A stretch of 7,861 nt of DNA, from the NCBI GenBank assembly GCA_046756945.1, contig JBHHXI010000131.1:1-7861 (forward strand), given 5' to 3'. Position numbers and translations under genes: made by a program. Under the pieces are notes generated by a model, which searched no databases, was not told the origin of the DNA, and saw nothing but the letters and a program-made list of their open reading frames with translations. This DNA comes from JACZQZ01 sp046756945 (GTDB lineage Bacteria > Pseudomonadota > Alphaproteobacteria > Rhodospirillales > 2-02-FULL-58-16). This document shows, one piece after another, positions 1 through 5,953 of the stretch; position 1 is the stretch's first letter; each line of letters begins with the position of its first letter.

Positions 1-954
1 CACGTAGGTGATGGTATAATCGCTCGGGTTTAACAGCATGACGTTCATCGGCATGGTCTCGATCATCTGCAGCAGGCGGGCCGCCTCGGCGTCCACCTTG
101 AGCTGCTCGACCTTTTTCCCGGTAATGTCGACGGCGGTCTTGACCACCTTGCAGGGCTTGCCGTCGGCACCGAGGACGGGGTTGTAGGCCGCCTGGAGCC
201 AGACCTCCCCGCCGTCCTTGCGGACCCGCATGAACTCTCCGGTCTGGAACTTGCCGCTCCGCAGGTTGTCCCAGAACTCGCCGTAGGCGGGGCTTTTCTT
301 GAATTCGGACTCGACGAACAGGCTGTGATGCTCGCCCTCGATTTCGGACAGCTGATAGCCCATGGCCGTCAGGAAGTTTTCGTTGGCCGTGATGATGGTC
401 CCGTCCATTTCGAACTCGATCATCGCCTGCGACGCACCGATGCCCTGCAATGTCGCGACCAGACGCTCGTTCTCGGCCTCTTTCTCGAGGCTCTCGACCT
501 TTTTCCCGGTAATGTCGACGGCGGTCTTGACCACCTTGTAGGGCTTGCCGTCGGGACCGAGGACGGGGTTGTAGGCCGCCTGGAGCCAGACCTCCCCGCC
601 GTCCTTGCGGACCCGCATGAACTCTCCGGTCTGGAACTTGCCGCTCCGCAGGTTGTCCCAGAACTCGCCGTAGGCGGGGCTTTTCTTGAATTCGGACTCG
701 ACGAACAGGCTGTGATGCTCGCCCTCGATTTCGGACAGCTGATAGCCCATGGCCGTCAGGAAGTTTTCGTTGGCCGTGATGATGGTCCCGTCCATTTCGA
801 ACTCGATCATCGCCTGCGACGCACCGATGCCCCGCAGTGTCGCGACCAGACGCTCGTTCTCGGCATCCTGCTTGACATCCTGCTTGACCTTTGCCGTCAC
901 CACGGCGGGACTATCGGCTTTGGCATGGGCGGTATCCGTATTTGTCGCTGACAC
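1..954 (-). CDS. Multi-PAS sensory protein, probably a soluble methyl-accepting chemotaxis protein (3' end outside window)
   Basis: The first 318 residues are visible; the gene continues past position 1. The start is GTG at 954-952, with GGAGG at 964-960 five bases ahead; an in-frame stop lies at 972-970, so little upstream extension is possible. After a charged N-terminus (residues 1-30) come two PAS domains, residues 31-154 and 160-283. Each contains a GTIITANENFL segment, MGYQLSEI, an EFMRVRKDG segment and a C-terminal VVKTAVDITGKK. They differ at only three residues. A third PAS-like segment begins near residue 300 (TMPMNVMLLNPSDYTITYV). No membrane segment or signal peptide is visible, which fits a cytoplasmic sensor. 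Related alphaproteobacterial proteins with this PAS style usually end in an MCP signalling domain that would contact CheA/CheW; that domain is outside the window, so chemotaxis is inferred. A PAS-containing kinase or cyclase is the alternative. The sensed signal is unknown. Confidence 0.8.
   Translation of the reverse strand, partial: MSATNTDTAHAKADSPAVVTAKVKQDVKQDAENERLVATLRGIGASQAMIEFEMDGTIITANENFLTAMGYQLSEIEGEHHSLFVESEFKKSPAYGEFWDNLRSGKFQTGEFMRVRKDGGEVWLQAAYNPVLGPDGKPYKVVKTAVDITGKKVESLEKEAENERLVATLQGIGASQAMIEFEMDGTIITANENFLTAMGYQLSEIEGEHHSLFVESEFKKSPAYGEFWDNLRSGKFQTGEFMRVRKDGGEVWLQAAYNPVLGADGKPCKVVKTAVDITGKKVEQLKVDAEAARLLQMIETMPMNVMLLNPSDYTITYV
106..864. repeat. Near-identical 372-bp tandem direct repeat encoding two PAS domains
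   Basis: Copy A is 106-477 and copy B is 493-864, with a 15-bp spacer, so the period is 387 bp (129 codons) and the reading frame is kept. By eye I find only four differences: 152 C/539 T, 168 C/555 G, 446 T/833 C and 450 A/837 G (about 99% identity). In protein these are Cys/Tyr, Ala/Pro, Gln/Arg and one silent change. Both copies agree at every other third codon position, which points to a recent duplication or to gene conversion rather than to two old PAS domains held alike by selection. Confidence 0.95.
864..888. repeat. 12-bp tandem repeat, two units
   Basis: The unit ATCCTGCTTGAC occurs at 865-876 and again at 877-888. On the coding strand it produces the repeated tetrapeptide VKQD-VKQD in the N-terminal tail of the PAS protein, directly before the first PAS copy. 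The repeat is in frame, so unit gain or loss would change only the tail length. Confidence 0.85.
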
Positions 955-959
955 ATCTT

Positions 960-964
960 CCTCC
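960..964 (-). promoter_or_regulatory. Ribosome binding site of the PAS sensory gene
   Basis: GGAGG on the minus strand lies five bases before GTG 954-952. It decides the start: an ATG at 956-954 is in the wrong frame for the PAS domains, and the in-frame GTG at 966-964 would overlap this site and lack one of its own. Confidence 0.7.
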
Positions 965-1121
965 ACGGTTCACGGCTTCACTGCCCGAAAAATTCTCCGG
1001 GCATTCAGAATCGAACGCAAAAGACAGAATTACCGGCCTCCTCGCCGACCCGCTGACATCGCATACCGTTCCACGGGCGCCCGGAATTCACTGGATTTGC
1101 CGTCGCAACGGTCACTGAAAA

Positions 1122-1150
1122 GATATCGCCGCTGGCGGGGGCCATGACAA
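1122..1150 (-). promoter_or_regulatory. Possible sigma-70-type promoter for the PAS sensory gene
   Basis: On the minus strand TTGTCA (1150-1145, five of six matches to the -35 consensus) is followed after exactly 17 bases by GATATC (1127-1122, a poor -10 with three of six matches). It points toward the PAS gene and would leave a leader of roughly 160 bases containing the 982-1003 hairpin. The weak -10 keeps confidence low. Confidence 0.22.
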
Positions 1151-1392
1151 CGGCGCATCGGGATAGAGGGCCCTGTCCGGAAGGGTAGGGGCGGTTGTTA
1201 CCTTTGGATCACACCGCCGATACCCCGAAAACACCGTGCCCGCGGTCTCCGGGCGATGCGGGCGCGCCGGCAGGGGGTGGGGGATAGCGATGAATTCCGG
1301 CCCAGGCCCCGCCGGCCGGAATACCGGTTTCCGCGCCCGGTGGTTGTGGGCGCGCGGCGGCGCCAAGCGGCGCAACGGATACGAAGAGGATG

Positions 1393-1479
1393 TGGTGCCC
1401 GCTGAGGGATTCGAACCCCCACTCCCCGAAGGGAAACGGATTTTAAGTCCGTTGCGTCTACCAGTTCCGCCAAGCGGGC
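1393..1479 (-). tRNA. tRNA-Leu (anticodon UAA), CCA encoded
   Basis: The minus strand folds into a complete class II tRNA of 87 bases including the encoded CCA (1395-1393). The acceptor stem pairs GCCCGCT with AGCGGGC and the discriminator is A, as expected for leucine. The D stem is GCG/CGC around AACTGGTAGA. The anticodon stem ACGGA/TCCGT encloses loop CTTAAAA, giving anticodon TAA at 1445-1443. A long variable arm (CCC-TTC-GGG) follows, then the T arm with loop TTCGAAT and one G-U pair in its stem. It reads UUA and probably UUG codons, which are rare in a GC-rich genome. Confidence 0.97.
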
Positions 1480-1545
1480 CGGCGCCGGCAGACCCTATCG
1501 CGCCCCTTCCCTGGTGCGCAAGACCCGGCGAACAATCCCAGGCAC

Positions 1546-1586
1546 GGCCCGGCGGCACCCACCGGGGCCGCCGGGCCCGTGGGTGC
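1546..1586 (-). terminator. Strong overlapping hairpins between cinA and tRNA-Leu, possible terminator
   Basis: A perfect 11-bp inverted repeat, GGCCCGGCGGC (1546-1556) with GCCGCCGGGCC (1567-1577), has a 10-base loop. It overlaps a second perfect 8-bp repeat, GCACCCAC (1555-1562) with GTGGGTGC (1579-1586), so the two cannot form together in full. It begins a few bases after the cinA stop codon. The stretch that follows on the minus strand (TGGGATTGTT) is only mildly T-rich, so this is not a classical intrinsic terminator. It may end or attenuate the ppiC-argJ-mutT-cinA transcript ahead of the tRNA. Confidence 0.4.
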
Positions 1587-1592
1587 GCCCGC

Positions 1593-2351
1593 TCAGGTTT
1601 TCCGGTCCTCCACCGGTTCGCCGCCAAGCGAGCGGATGAGCGCCCTGAGATCGTCCGCCGCGGCGTCCAGGCGGCCGGCCTCGGCGCCGCGCAGCACCAC
1701 GCTGACCCCCAGTCTGCCGTCGCGCACGAAGGGGTAGCTGCCGATCTCGATGTCCGTGTAGGTGCCCTGCAATCGGCGCAGCTTTTCCGCCATGACGCCT
1801 TCCTGGATATAGGCGGCGACGGCCACCGAAAGCACCGCCTGGCCGCCGGTGAGCCGGTGTTTGATGCCTTCGAACATGGCCTGCATGATCCTCGGCACGC
1901 CGGGCAGGACGAAGACGTTGCCCAACTGGAACCCGGGCGCCTTGCTGACCGGGTTCTCGATCAGCGTCGCGCCCGCCGGCACATCGGCCATCCTGAGCCG
2001 CGCCGCGTTCAGGTCTTCGGGCCGGTAATGCTGGCGCAGCATGGCCTCGGCCCGCGGATCGCGCGCCAGCTCGACGCCGAACGCCCTGGCCACGCAGGCG
2101 GCCGTGATGTCGTCGTGGGTGGGGCCGATGCCGCCGGTGGTGAAGACGTAGTCGAAGGCGGCGCGGCTTTCGTTCACGGTGGCGACGATCGTCTCCTCGT
2201 CGTCGGCGATGATCCGCGCCTGCCTGAGGCGGATGCCCAGGGCGTTCAGCGCCCGGCCCAGGTACTGCAGGTTGGCGTCCCGCGTGCGGCCCGAGAGGAT
2301 CTCGTTGCCGATGATGATCAGACAAGCGGTGACGACGGGTTTCCCGGCCAC
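1593..2351 (-). CDS. CinA N-terminal/MoaB-like domain protein (COG1058 type)
   Basis: A 252-residue protein made almost entirely of the molybdopterin-binding (MoCF) fold found in the N-terminal half of CinA. Visible signatures are the first strand and loop IIIGNEILSG (residues 12-21), the family hallmark TTGGIGPTHDD (71-81), and GNVFVLPGVP (144-153). The remainder to 252 is the small CinA-like extension. The C-terminal nicotinamide-nucleotide amidase domain of full-length CinA is absent, as is usual for the short COG1058 proteins of alphaproteobacteria. Some CinA N-terminal domains hydrolyse ADP-ribose or FAD-like dinucleotides; whether this one does cannot be read here. The start is GTG at 2351-2349, 17 bp after the mutT stop, with GGGGGAG four bases ahead; no ATG precedes IIIGNE in frame within the gap. 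It is the last gene of the cluster. Confidence 0.85.
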   Translation of the reverse strand: MAGKPVVTACLIIIGNEILSGRTRDANLQYLGRALNALGIRLRQARIIADDEETIVATVNESRAAFDYVFTTGGIGPTHDDITAACVARAFGVELARDPRAEAMLRQHYRPEDLNAARLRMADVPAGATLIENPVSKAPGFQLGNVFVLPGVPRIMQAMFEGIKHRLTGGQAVLSVAVAAYIQEGVMAEKLRRLQGTYTDIEIGSYPFVRDGRLGVSVVLRGAEAGRLDAAADDLRALIRSLGGEPVEDRKT

Positions 2352-2368
2352 GGCGCTCCCCCGGCTCC

Positions 2369-2800
2369 CTACAACAGGTCGCGTAGCATGGCCACCAGCG
2401 GCGTATCCGCGGACGGCATGGGGAGGTCCGCCATGCGGCTGGGTCGGACCCATTTCAGCTCCTGGCCTTCCGTGGCCGTCACCGCGCCCTTCCATACCCG
2501 GCATACGAAAAGGGGCATGACGAGGTGGAAGTCCTCGTAGGCATGGGACGCAAACGTGAACGGCGCCAGGCAGCTCTCGGTGGTGTCGATGGCGAGCTCT
2601 TCCTTGAGCTCGCGCACCAGCGCCGCCTCGGGGCGCTCGCCGGGCCCGACCTTGCCGCCGGGGAACTCCCACAGGCCGGCCATGGGCTTGCCCTCGGGCC
2701 GGCGGGCGAGCAACACCCGGCCGTCCGCGTCGACCAGCGCCACGGCGACCACCAGCACCACGGGCAGCGGCGTTCCGGGGCGCCGGGTTTCGGCCCCCAT
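2369..2800 (-). CDS. mutT: MutT-type Nudix hydrolase (probable 8-oxo-dGTP diphosphatase)
   Basis: A 143-residue single Nudix domain. The strand VVAVALVDADGRVLLARRP (residues 17-35) and the sequence GLWEFPGGK before the Nudix box are typical of MutT, which removes 8-oxo-dGTP from the nucleotide pool to prevent A:T to C:G changes. The Nudix box runs from Gly49 to Ile71 with Glu55, Arg63, Glu64, Glu67 and Glu68, the metal-binding set, all present. The usual Gly before the last hydrophobic residue is Ala70. The start chosen is ATG 2800-2798, ten bases after the argJ stop; it has no clear ribosome binding site and may rely on translational coupling. An in-frame ATG at 2848 would overlap argJ by 38 bases and add a tail foreign to the family. 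The argJ-mutT order recurs in alphaproteobacteria. Other Nudix substrates are possible. Confidence 0.88.
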   Translation of the reverse strand: MGAETRRPGTPLPVVLVVAVALVDADGRVLLARRPEGKPMAGLWEFPGGKVGPGERPEAALVRELKEELAIDTTESCLAPFTFASHAYEDFHLVMPLFVCRVWKGAVTATEGQELKWVRPSRMADLPMPSADTPLVAMLRDLL

Positions 2801-2810
2801 GCAACCGGGG

Positions 2811-4043
2811 TCAGGACCTGTAATCGGCATTGATGTCGATGTAGCCATGGGTCAGATCGCAGGTCCACACGGTGGCGCGGCCCCGCCCGACGCCCACGTC
2901 CACCGCGATGTCCACCTCGCGGCCCCGCATGTGGCGGGCCACCGGTCCCTCGTCGTAGCCGGGGACCGGGGCGCCGTTTTCGGCCACCGGACAGCCGCCG
3001 ATGCGGATGGAAAGCCTGTCCCGGTCGGCCTTTTCGCCGGCCTTGCCGACGGCCATGACGATGCGGCCCCAGTTGGCGTCGCCGCCGGCGATGGCCGTTT
3101 TCACCAGTGGCGAGTTGCCGATGGCGAGCCCGATGCGCCGCGCCGCCCTGGTGCTGGCGGCGCCGGTCAGGGTGATGGTGACGAATTTGGTGGCGCCTTC
3201 GCCGTCGCGCACGATCTGCTGGGCGAGATCGACCATCACCTCTTCGAGGCGCCGGCGGAAATGGCGCAGGTGCGCGTCCCCGGCCGAGCCCACGGGCCGG
3301 TGGCCGGCCCCCGCCGCGGTAGCGAACACCAGCACCGTGTCGCTGGTCGAGGTATCCCCGTCCACCGTGATGCAGTTGAAGGAGCGGTCCACGGCGCGGC
3401 GCGCCAGGGCCTGCAGCACGTCCGCCGGAATCGCCGCGTCGGTGAAGACAAACGCCAGCATGGTCGCCAAGTCGGGCCCGATCATGCCGGAGCCCTTGGC
3501 GATGCCGTTGATGGTGACCTCGACGCCGCCGATCAGGGCGGTGCGGGTGGCCCCCTTGGGGTAGGTGTCGGTGGTCATGATGGCCGCCGCCGCCTCTTCC
3601 CAGGCGCCTTCCCTGAGGGCGCCCTTCAGGGCGGGCAGGGCGGCGACGATCTGTTCGCCGGAAATCGGCTCGCCGATGACTCCGGTGGAGGCGAGGAAAA
3701 CCGTGCTCGGCCGGCAGGGGAACAGGTCGGCGGCGGCCTCGACCGTGCGCTCCACGGCCCGGGCGCCGGCCCGGCCGGTAAAGGCGTTGGCGTTGCCCGC
3801 GTTGACGACAAGGGCCCGCGCCAATCCGCCGCGCAACGCCTTGCGCACCCATTCCACGGGCGCCGAAGCGGTCAGCGACCGGGTCAGCACGCCGGCCACC
3901 GTGGTGCCGGGAGCCAGTTCAGCCAGCACCAGATCGTTGCGCCCCTTACGCGCCAGGCCGCAGGCGCCGGCGGCCAGCCGCACGCCCTGCACGCTGGGCA
4001 GATCGGGAAAGCGCTCGGGCGCGAGAGGGGATACCTTGGTCAT
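2811..4043 (-). CDS. argJ: Bifunctional glutamate N-acetyltransferase/amino-acid N-acetyltransferase ArgJ
   Basis: A full-length 410-residue ArgJ. It moves the acetyl group from N-acetylornithine to glutamate, and bifunctional members also use acetyl-CoA, so arginine synthesis runs as an acetyl cycle in the cytoplasm. The proenzyme cuts itself into alpha and beta chains at the conserved ATML site; here it is residues 193-196 within KGSGMIGPDLATMLAF, so Thr194 should be the new N-terminal nucleophile. The oxyanion-hole Thr-Gly lies in STGVIGEP (Thr120, Gly121). NAGNANAFTG (81-90), TTDTYPK (157-163) and the C-terminal WTCDLTHGYIDINADYRS are also family signatures. The ATG at 4043-4041 is preceded by GGGTGAG six bases upstream. 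It lies 68 bp after ppiC and 10 bp before mutT, so it is probably internal to an operon. Whether it is mono- or bifunctional cannot be told from sequence alone. Confidence 0.97.
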   Translation of the reverse strand: MTKVSPLAPERFPDLPSVQGVRLAAGACGLARKGRNDLVLAELAPGTTVAGVLTRSLTASAPVEWVRKALRGGLARALVVNAGNANAFTGRAGARAVERTVEAAADLFPCRPSTVFLASTGVIGEPISGEQIVAALPALKGALREGAWEEAAAAIMTTDTYPKGATRTALIGGVEVTINGIAKGSGMIGPDLATMLAFVFTDAAIPADVLQALARRAVDRSFNCITVDGDTSTSDTVLVFATAAGAGHRPVGSAGDAHLRHFRRRLEEVMVDLAQQIVRDGEGATKFVTITLTGAASTRAARRIGLAIGNSPLVKTAIAGGDANWGRIVMAVGKAGEKADRDRLSIRIGGCPVAENGAPVPGYDEGPVARHMRGREVDIAVDVGVGRGRATVWTCDLTHGYIDINADYRS

Positions 4044-4111
4044 CGCTTGCTCACCCGCCGGCGCGGTCCCGTCCGGGAACGTGGCGGGCCGAACGGGGGG
4101 CCTTTACGGCA

Positions 4112-4987
4112 TCACTTTGGGGCTTGCGCCTTCCCGCCGTCCTCCCGGGGTGAACCGTCGGGGTTGAAACGCTGGACGTCCGCCGTGGCGCGCAGGCCCT
4201 GGATATACGCGGCGCCGATCTCGCGGGCGAGACCGGCACGCAGGGTTTCGGAGGCTTCCTCCACGCTCGGCGGCTTGGCGGCGCGGCGGTCCTCGACCTT
4301 GATCACATGCCAGCCGAACTGGGATTTGACGGGCGTTTCCGTGAACTCGCCCTTGGCCAGGGCAAATGCGGCCTTGGCGAACTCCGGCACCATCTGGTCG
4401 GCGCTGAAGAAGCCCAGGTCGCCACCGGCCGGAGCCGACGGCCCGGTGGACCGTTTTTTGGCCAATTCCGCGAAATCCGCCCCTTTCTTCAGATCGGCGA
4501 TGATCTCCCGGGCCTTGCCCTCCGATTCCACGAGGATATGGCGGGCCGAAATTTCCTCCTTGCCCTTCGTGTCCTCGACCAGCTTCTTGTAGCGCTTCTG
4601 CAGTAGGCCTTCGGTAATCCGCTCATCGATGTAACGGATCAGAAAGGCCCGCTCCAGGATCTGATCCTCGATGCGCGCCATATGGCGCTTGATCTTCTCC
4701 TCCTCGTGCAAGCCCTGATCGCGGGCCTGTCCCGCCACCAGCTTGGTGTTGATGAGGCTGTCGAGGAGCAGCTCGAAGACGACCTGCAAGGGGACCTGGC
4801 GCATTTGCGCCGGCAGCCGGCCGCGGGCCTCCTCCACGTCCGAGCGCTGAATCGGCGCCCCGTTGACGATGGCGACGACCGGGTCGTTGCGCTTTTCGTC
4901 CTTATCCTCGGCCGCCGGCGCCGGGGACGGGAGCAAAACGGCGAAGACCACGGCCAGCGCCGGGGCGCGACAGATGGAGCCGAACAT
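4112..4987 (-). CDS. Exported parvulin-type peptidyl-prolyl cis-trans isomerase (PpiC/SurA-like)
   Basis: A 291-residue protein that should act in the periplasm as a foldase or chaperone for exported proteins. Residues 1-26 form a Sec signal peptide: Arg7, a hydrophobic core ALAVVFAVLL and a likely cut after PSPAPAA. A SurA-N-like helical region follows (about 35-140) with VNGAPIQRSDVEEA at its start. The parvulin rotamase domain covers about 145-235, with SARHILVES, FAELAKKRSTGPSAPAGGDLGFF, MVPEFAKAAFALAKGE and the closing FGWHVIKVED; the two conserved His are His150 and His227. A charged, low-complexity tail ends the protein. The ATG at 4987-4985 is chosen because AAAGGA lies nine bases upstream; an in-frame TTG 18 bases earlier would swallow that site. 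It is the first gene of the cluster, 68 bp ahead of argJ, and divergent from the response regulator. Confidence 0.93.
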   Translation of the reverse strand: MFGSICRAPALAVVFAVLLPSPAPAAEDKDEKRNDPVVAIVNGAPIQRSDVEEARGRLPAQMRQVPLQVVFELLLDSLINTKLVAGQARDQGLHEEEKIKRHMARIEDQILERAFLIRYIDERITEGLLQKRYKKLVEDTKGKEEISARHILVESEGKAREIIADLKKGADFAELAKKRSTGPSAPAGGDLGFFSADQMVPEFAKAAFALAKGEFTETPVKSQFGWHVIKVEDRRAAKPPSVEEASETLRAGLAREIGAAYIQGLRATADVQRFNPDGSPREDGGKAQAPK

Positions 4988-5007
4988 GGGCGGAGTTCCT
5001 TTCAAAA

Positions 5008-5032
5008 GCGGACCGGCGCCGTGATGGTCCGC
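5008..5032 (-). promoter_or_regulatory. Hairpin plus T-run in the ppiC leader, possible attenuator
   Basis: A perfect 7-bp inverted repeat, GCGGACC (5008-5014) and GGTCCGC (5026-5032), with an 11-base loop. On the minus strand it is followed at once by TTTT and then by the AAAGGA ribosome binding site of ppiC. The shape resembles a short intrinsic terminator placed between promoter and gene, but the T-run is only four bases, so it may equally be an RNA stability or translation-control stem. Confidence 0.35.
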
Positions 5033-5178
5033 GGCAACAGGGACAGGGTAACAATTTTAGGGATAAAGCATATCGCTTGGCCGAGGACAAGGGCCGAGAC
5101 CGCCTCGGCGGCGGCGACACACCGAAGCCATTCAAACTCAATCCAACCCGTCACCCTCCAGAATTAACATCATAGTGA

Positions 5179-5207
5179 CTCGCAACCGCAGACTTTCCCG
5201 CTATACT
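5179..5207 (+). promoter_or_regulatory. Possible promoter of the response regulator gene
   Basis: TATACT at 5202-5207 is a good -10 element (five of six consensus bases) located about 55 bases before the regulator's start codon. The matching -35 position (5179-5184, CTCGCA, 17-base spacer) is poor, so an activator or another sigma factor may be needed. The 5033-5178 stretch to its left is clearly less GC-rich than its surroundings around 5048-5075, and should also carry the divergent ppiC promoter, for which I cannot pick convincing boxes. Confidence 0.35.
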
Positions 5208-5260
5208 CGGGGGAATTGGGAGAAACTTTCCCATCCTGGGGGCACACGGGGGCTACGACG

Positions 5261-5953
5261 ATGATGCGGATTCTGCTCGCCGACGATCACACGCTGGTGC
5301 GCGAAAACCTGCGTGATTTCTTGCATGGCCTGGCACCTGACGTGGTCGTTTTGGAAGCGGAAACGTTCCCCGAGGCCGAAACCATCGCCTCCCGGCATGC
5401 ACGGCTCGATCTGGTCATCCTCGACCTCTTGATGCCGGGGATGGACGGCTTGGCGGGCCTCCGCCACATGTTGAAGTTAAAACCGAACGTTCCCGTCGTC
5501 ATCCTGTCCGGATCGACGCGTCAGAGCGACGTCGTCGGCGCCATTGAACTGGGCGCCAAGGGATTTGTCCCCAAGACCATCAGTAGCAAGGCCTTGCTCA
5601 ACGCCCTGCGCATGATCCTCGCCGGAGAGACCTACGTGCCGTCGGCGGTGCTGCGGGCCGCGGCGGCGGAAAACGGCGATGACAGCCTGGCCGGCGGTCC
5701 GGGTGGCGGCGCCAAGGAAGACCCGGCTCAGAAACTCACGCGGCGCCAGCAACAGGTGCTCGACCTCCTGGTCAGGGGTCACACCAACAAGAGGATCGCC
5801 AAGGAACTGGATCTCAAGGAAATCACGGTCAAGATTCATTTGCAAAGCGTGTTCCGCAAGTTCGGGGTTTCGAACCGCACCCAGGCGGTGGCCCTGGCCT
5901 TTCAACGCGGAATGGCCTCCGCCGGCGATGCGGCAAAGGGAATTCCGAACTAA
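5261..5953 (+). CDS. LuxR/NarL-family two-component response regulator
   Basis: A 230-residue transcription factor with an N-terminal receiver (residues 1-122) and a C-terminal LuxR-type helix-turn-helix (about 157-220). Receiver residues are intact: acidic pair Asp8/Asp9, phospho-acceptor Asp55 in VILDLLMPGMDG, Ser83, and Lys105 in GFVPKTIS. The DNA-binding part shows LTRRQQQVLDLLVRGHTNKRIAKELDLKE and TVKIHLQSVFRKFGVSNRTQAV, the usual GerE pattern. A Gly/Ala-rich linker (about 134-156) joins them. The ATG at 5261 is chosen because the receiver starts there and GGGGG lies eight bases upstream; ATG 5264 and an upstream TTG at 5216 are alternatives. It converges on a hybrid histidine kinase gene, a plausible partner. 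Target genes are unknown. Its TAA stop forms the first three bases of the palindromic element that follows. Confidence 0.95.
   Translation: MMRILLADDHTLVRENLRDFLHGLAPDVVVLEAETFPEAETIASRHARLDLVILDLLMPGMDGLAGLRHMLKLKPNVPVVILSGSTRQSDVVGAIELGAKGFVPKTISSKALLNALRMILAGETYVPSAVLRAAAAENGDDSLAGGPGGGAKEDPAQKLTRRQQQVLDLLVRGHTNKRIAKELDLKEITVKIHLQSVFRKFGVSNRTQAVALAFQRGMASAGDAAKGIPN

Larger units (their letters stand above)
957..1392. other. Stretch without a convincing gene between tRNA-Leu and the PAS sensory gene
   Basis: About 436 bp with no open frame that looks like a protein; short frames here give low-complexity, Arg/Pro-rich translations typical of GC-rich shadows. It holds the leader of the PAS gene. 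A hairpin with a 6-bp stem, TGCCCG/CGGGCA with a 10-base loop, lies at 982-1003, just ahead of the ribosome binding site. A 5-bp GCGCC/GGCGC hairpin lies at 1360-1373 beyond the tRNA 3' end but has no T-run. I see no repeat of the tRNA 3' end. Confidence 0.6.

Noticed and set aside
106..864. A CRISPR-like array
   Set aside because: The repeat is two long in-frame PAS units, with no short regularly spaced repeats and no cas genes.
325..951. A 208-codon plus-strand frame with an internal protein repeat
   Set aside because: The repeat is simply the reverse reading of the duplicated PAS coding sequence.
1393..1479. tRNA-Leu as an integration site for a genomic island
   Set aside because: I found no second copy of the tRNA 3' end in the window, and no integrase or phage-like gene nearby.
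1112..1627. Minus-strand frames of 171 and 91 codons around the tRNA
   Set aside because: They read through tRNA-Leu; the apparent MAELVDATDLKSV-type peptide is the translated tRNA.
1236..2540. A 434-codon open frame on the plus strand
   Set aside because: It runs antisense through tRNA-Leu, cinA and part of mutT, and shows no recognisable motif.
2556..4592. A 678-codon open frame on the plus strand
   Set aside because: It lies antisense to argJ, mutT and ppiC, all of which have clear family motifs. The translation is Gly/Ala/Arg/His-rich without domains, as expected opposite high-GC genes.
4985..5005. TTG at 5005-5003 as the ppiC start
   Set aside because: It would place the AAAGGA ribosome binding site inside the gene and add six residues before a normal signal peptide.
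5093..5109. Hairpin GCCGAG/CTCGGC between ppiC and the response regulator
   Set aside because: A 6-bp stem in GC-rich DNA without a T-run and without a gene ending there; likely chance.
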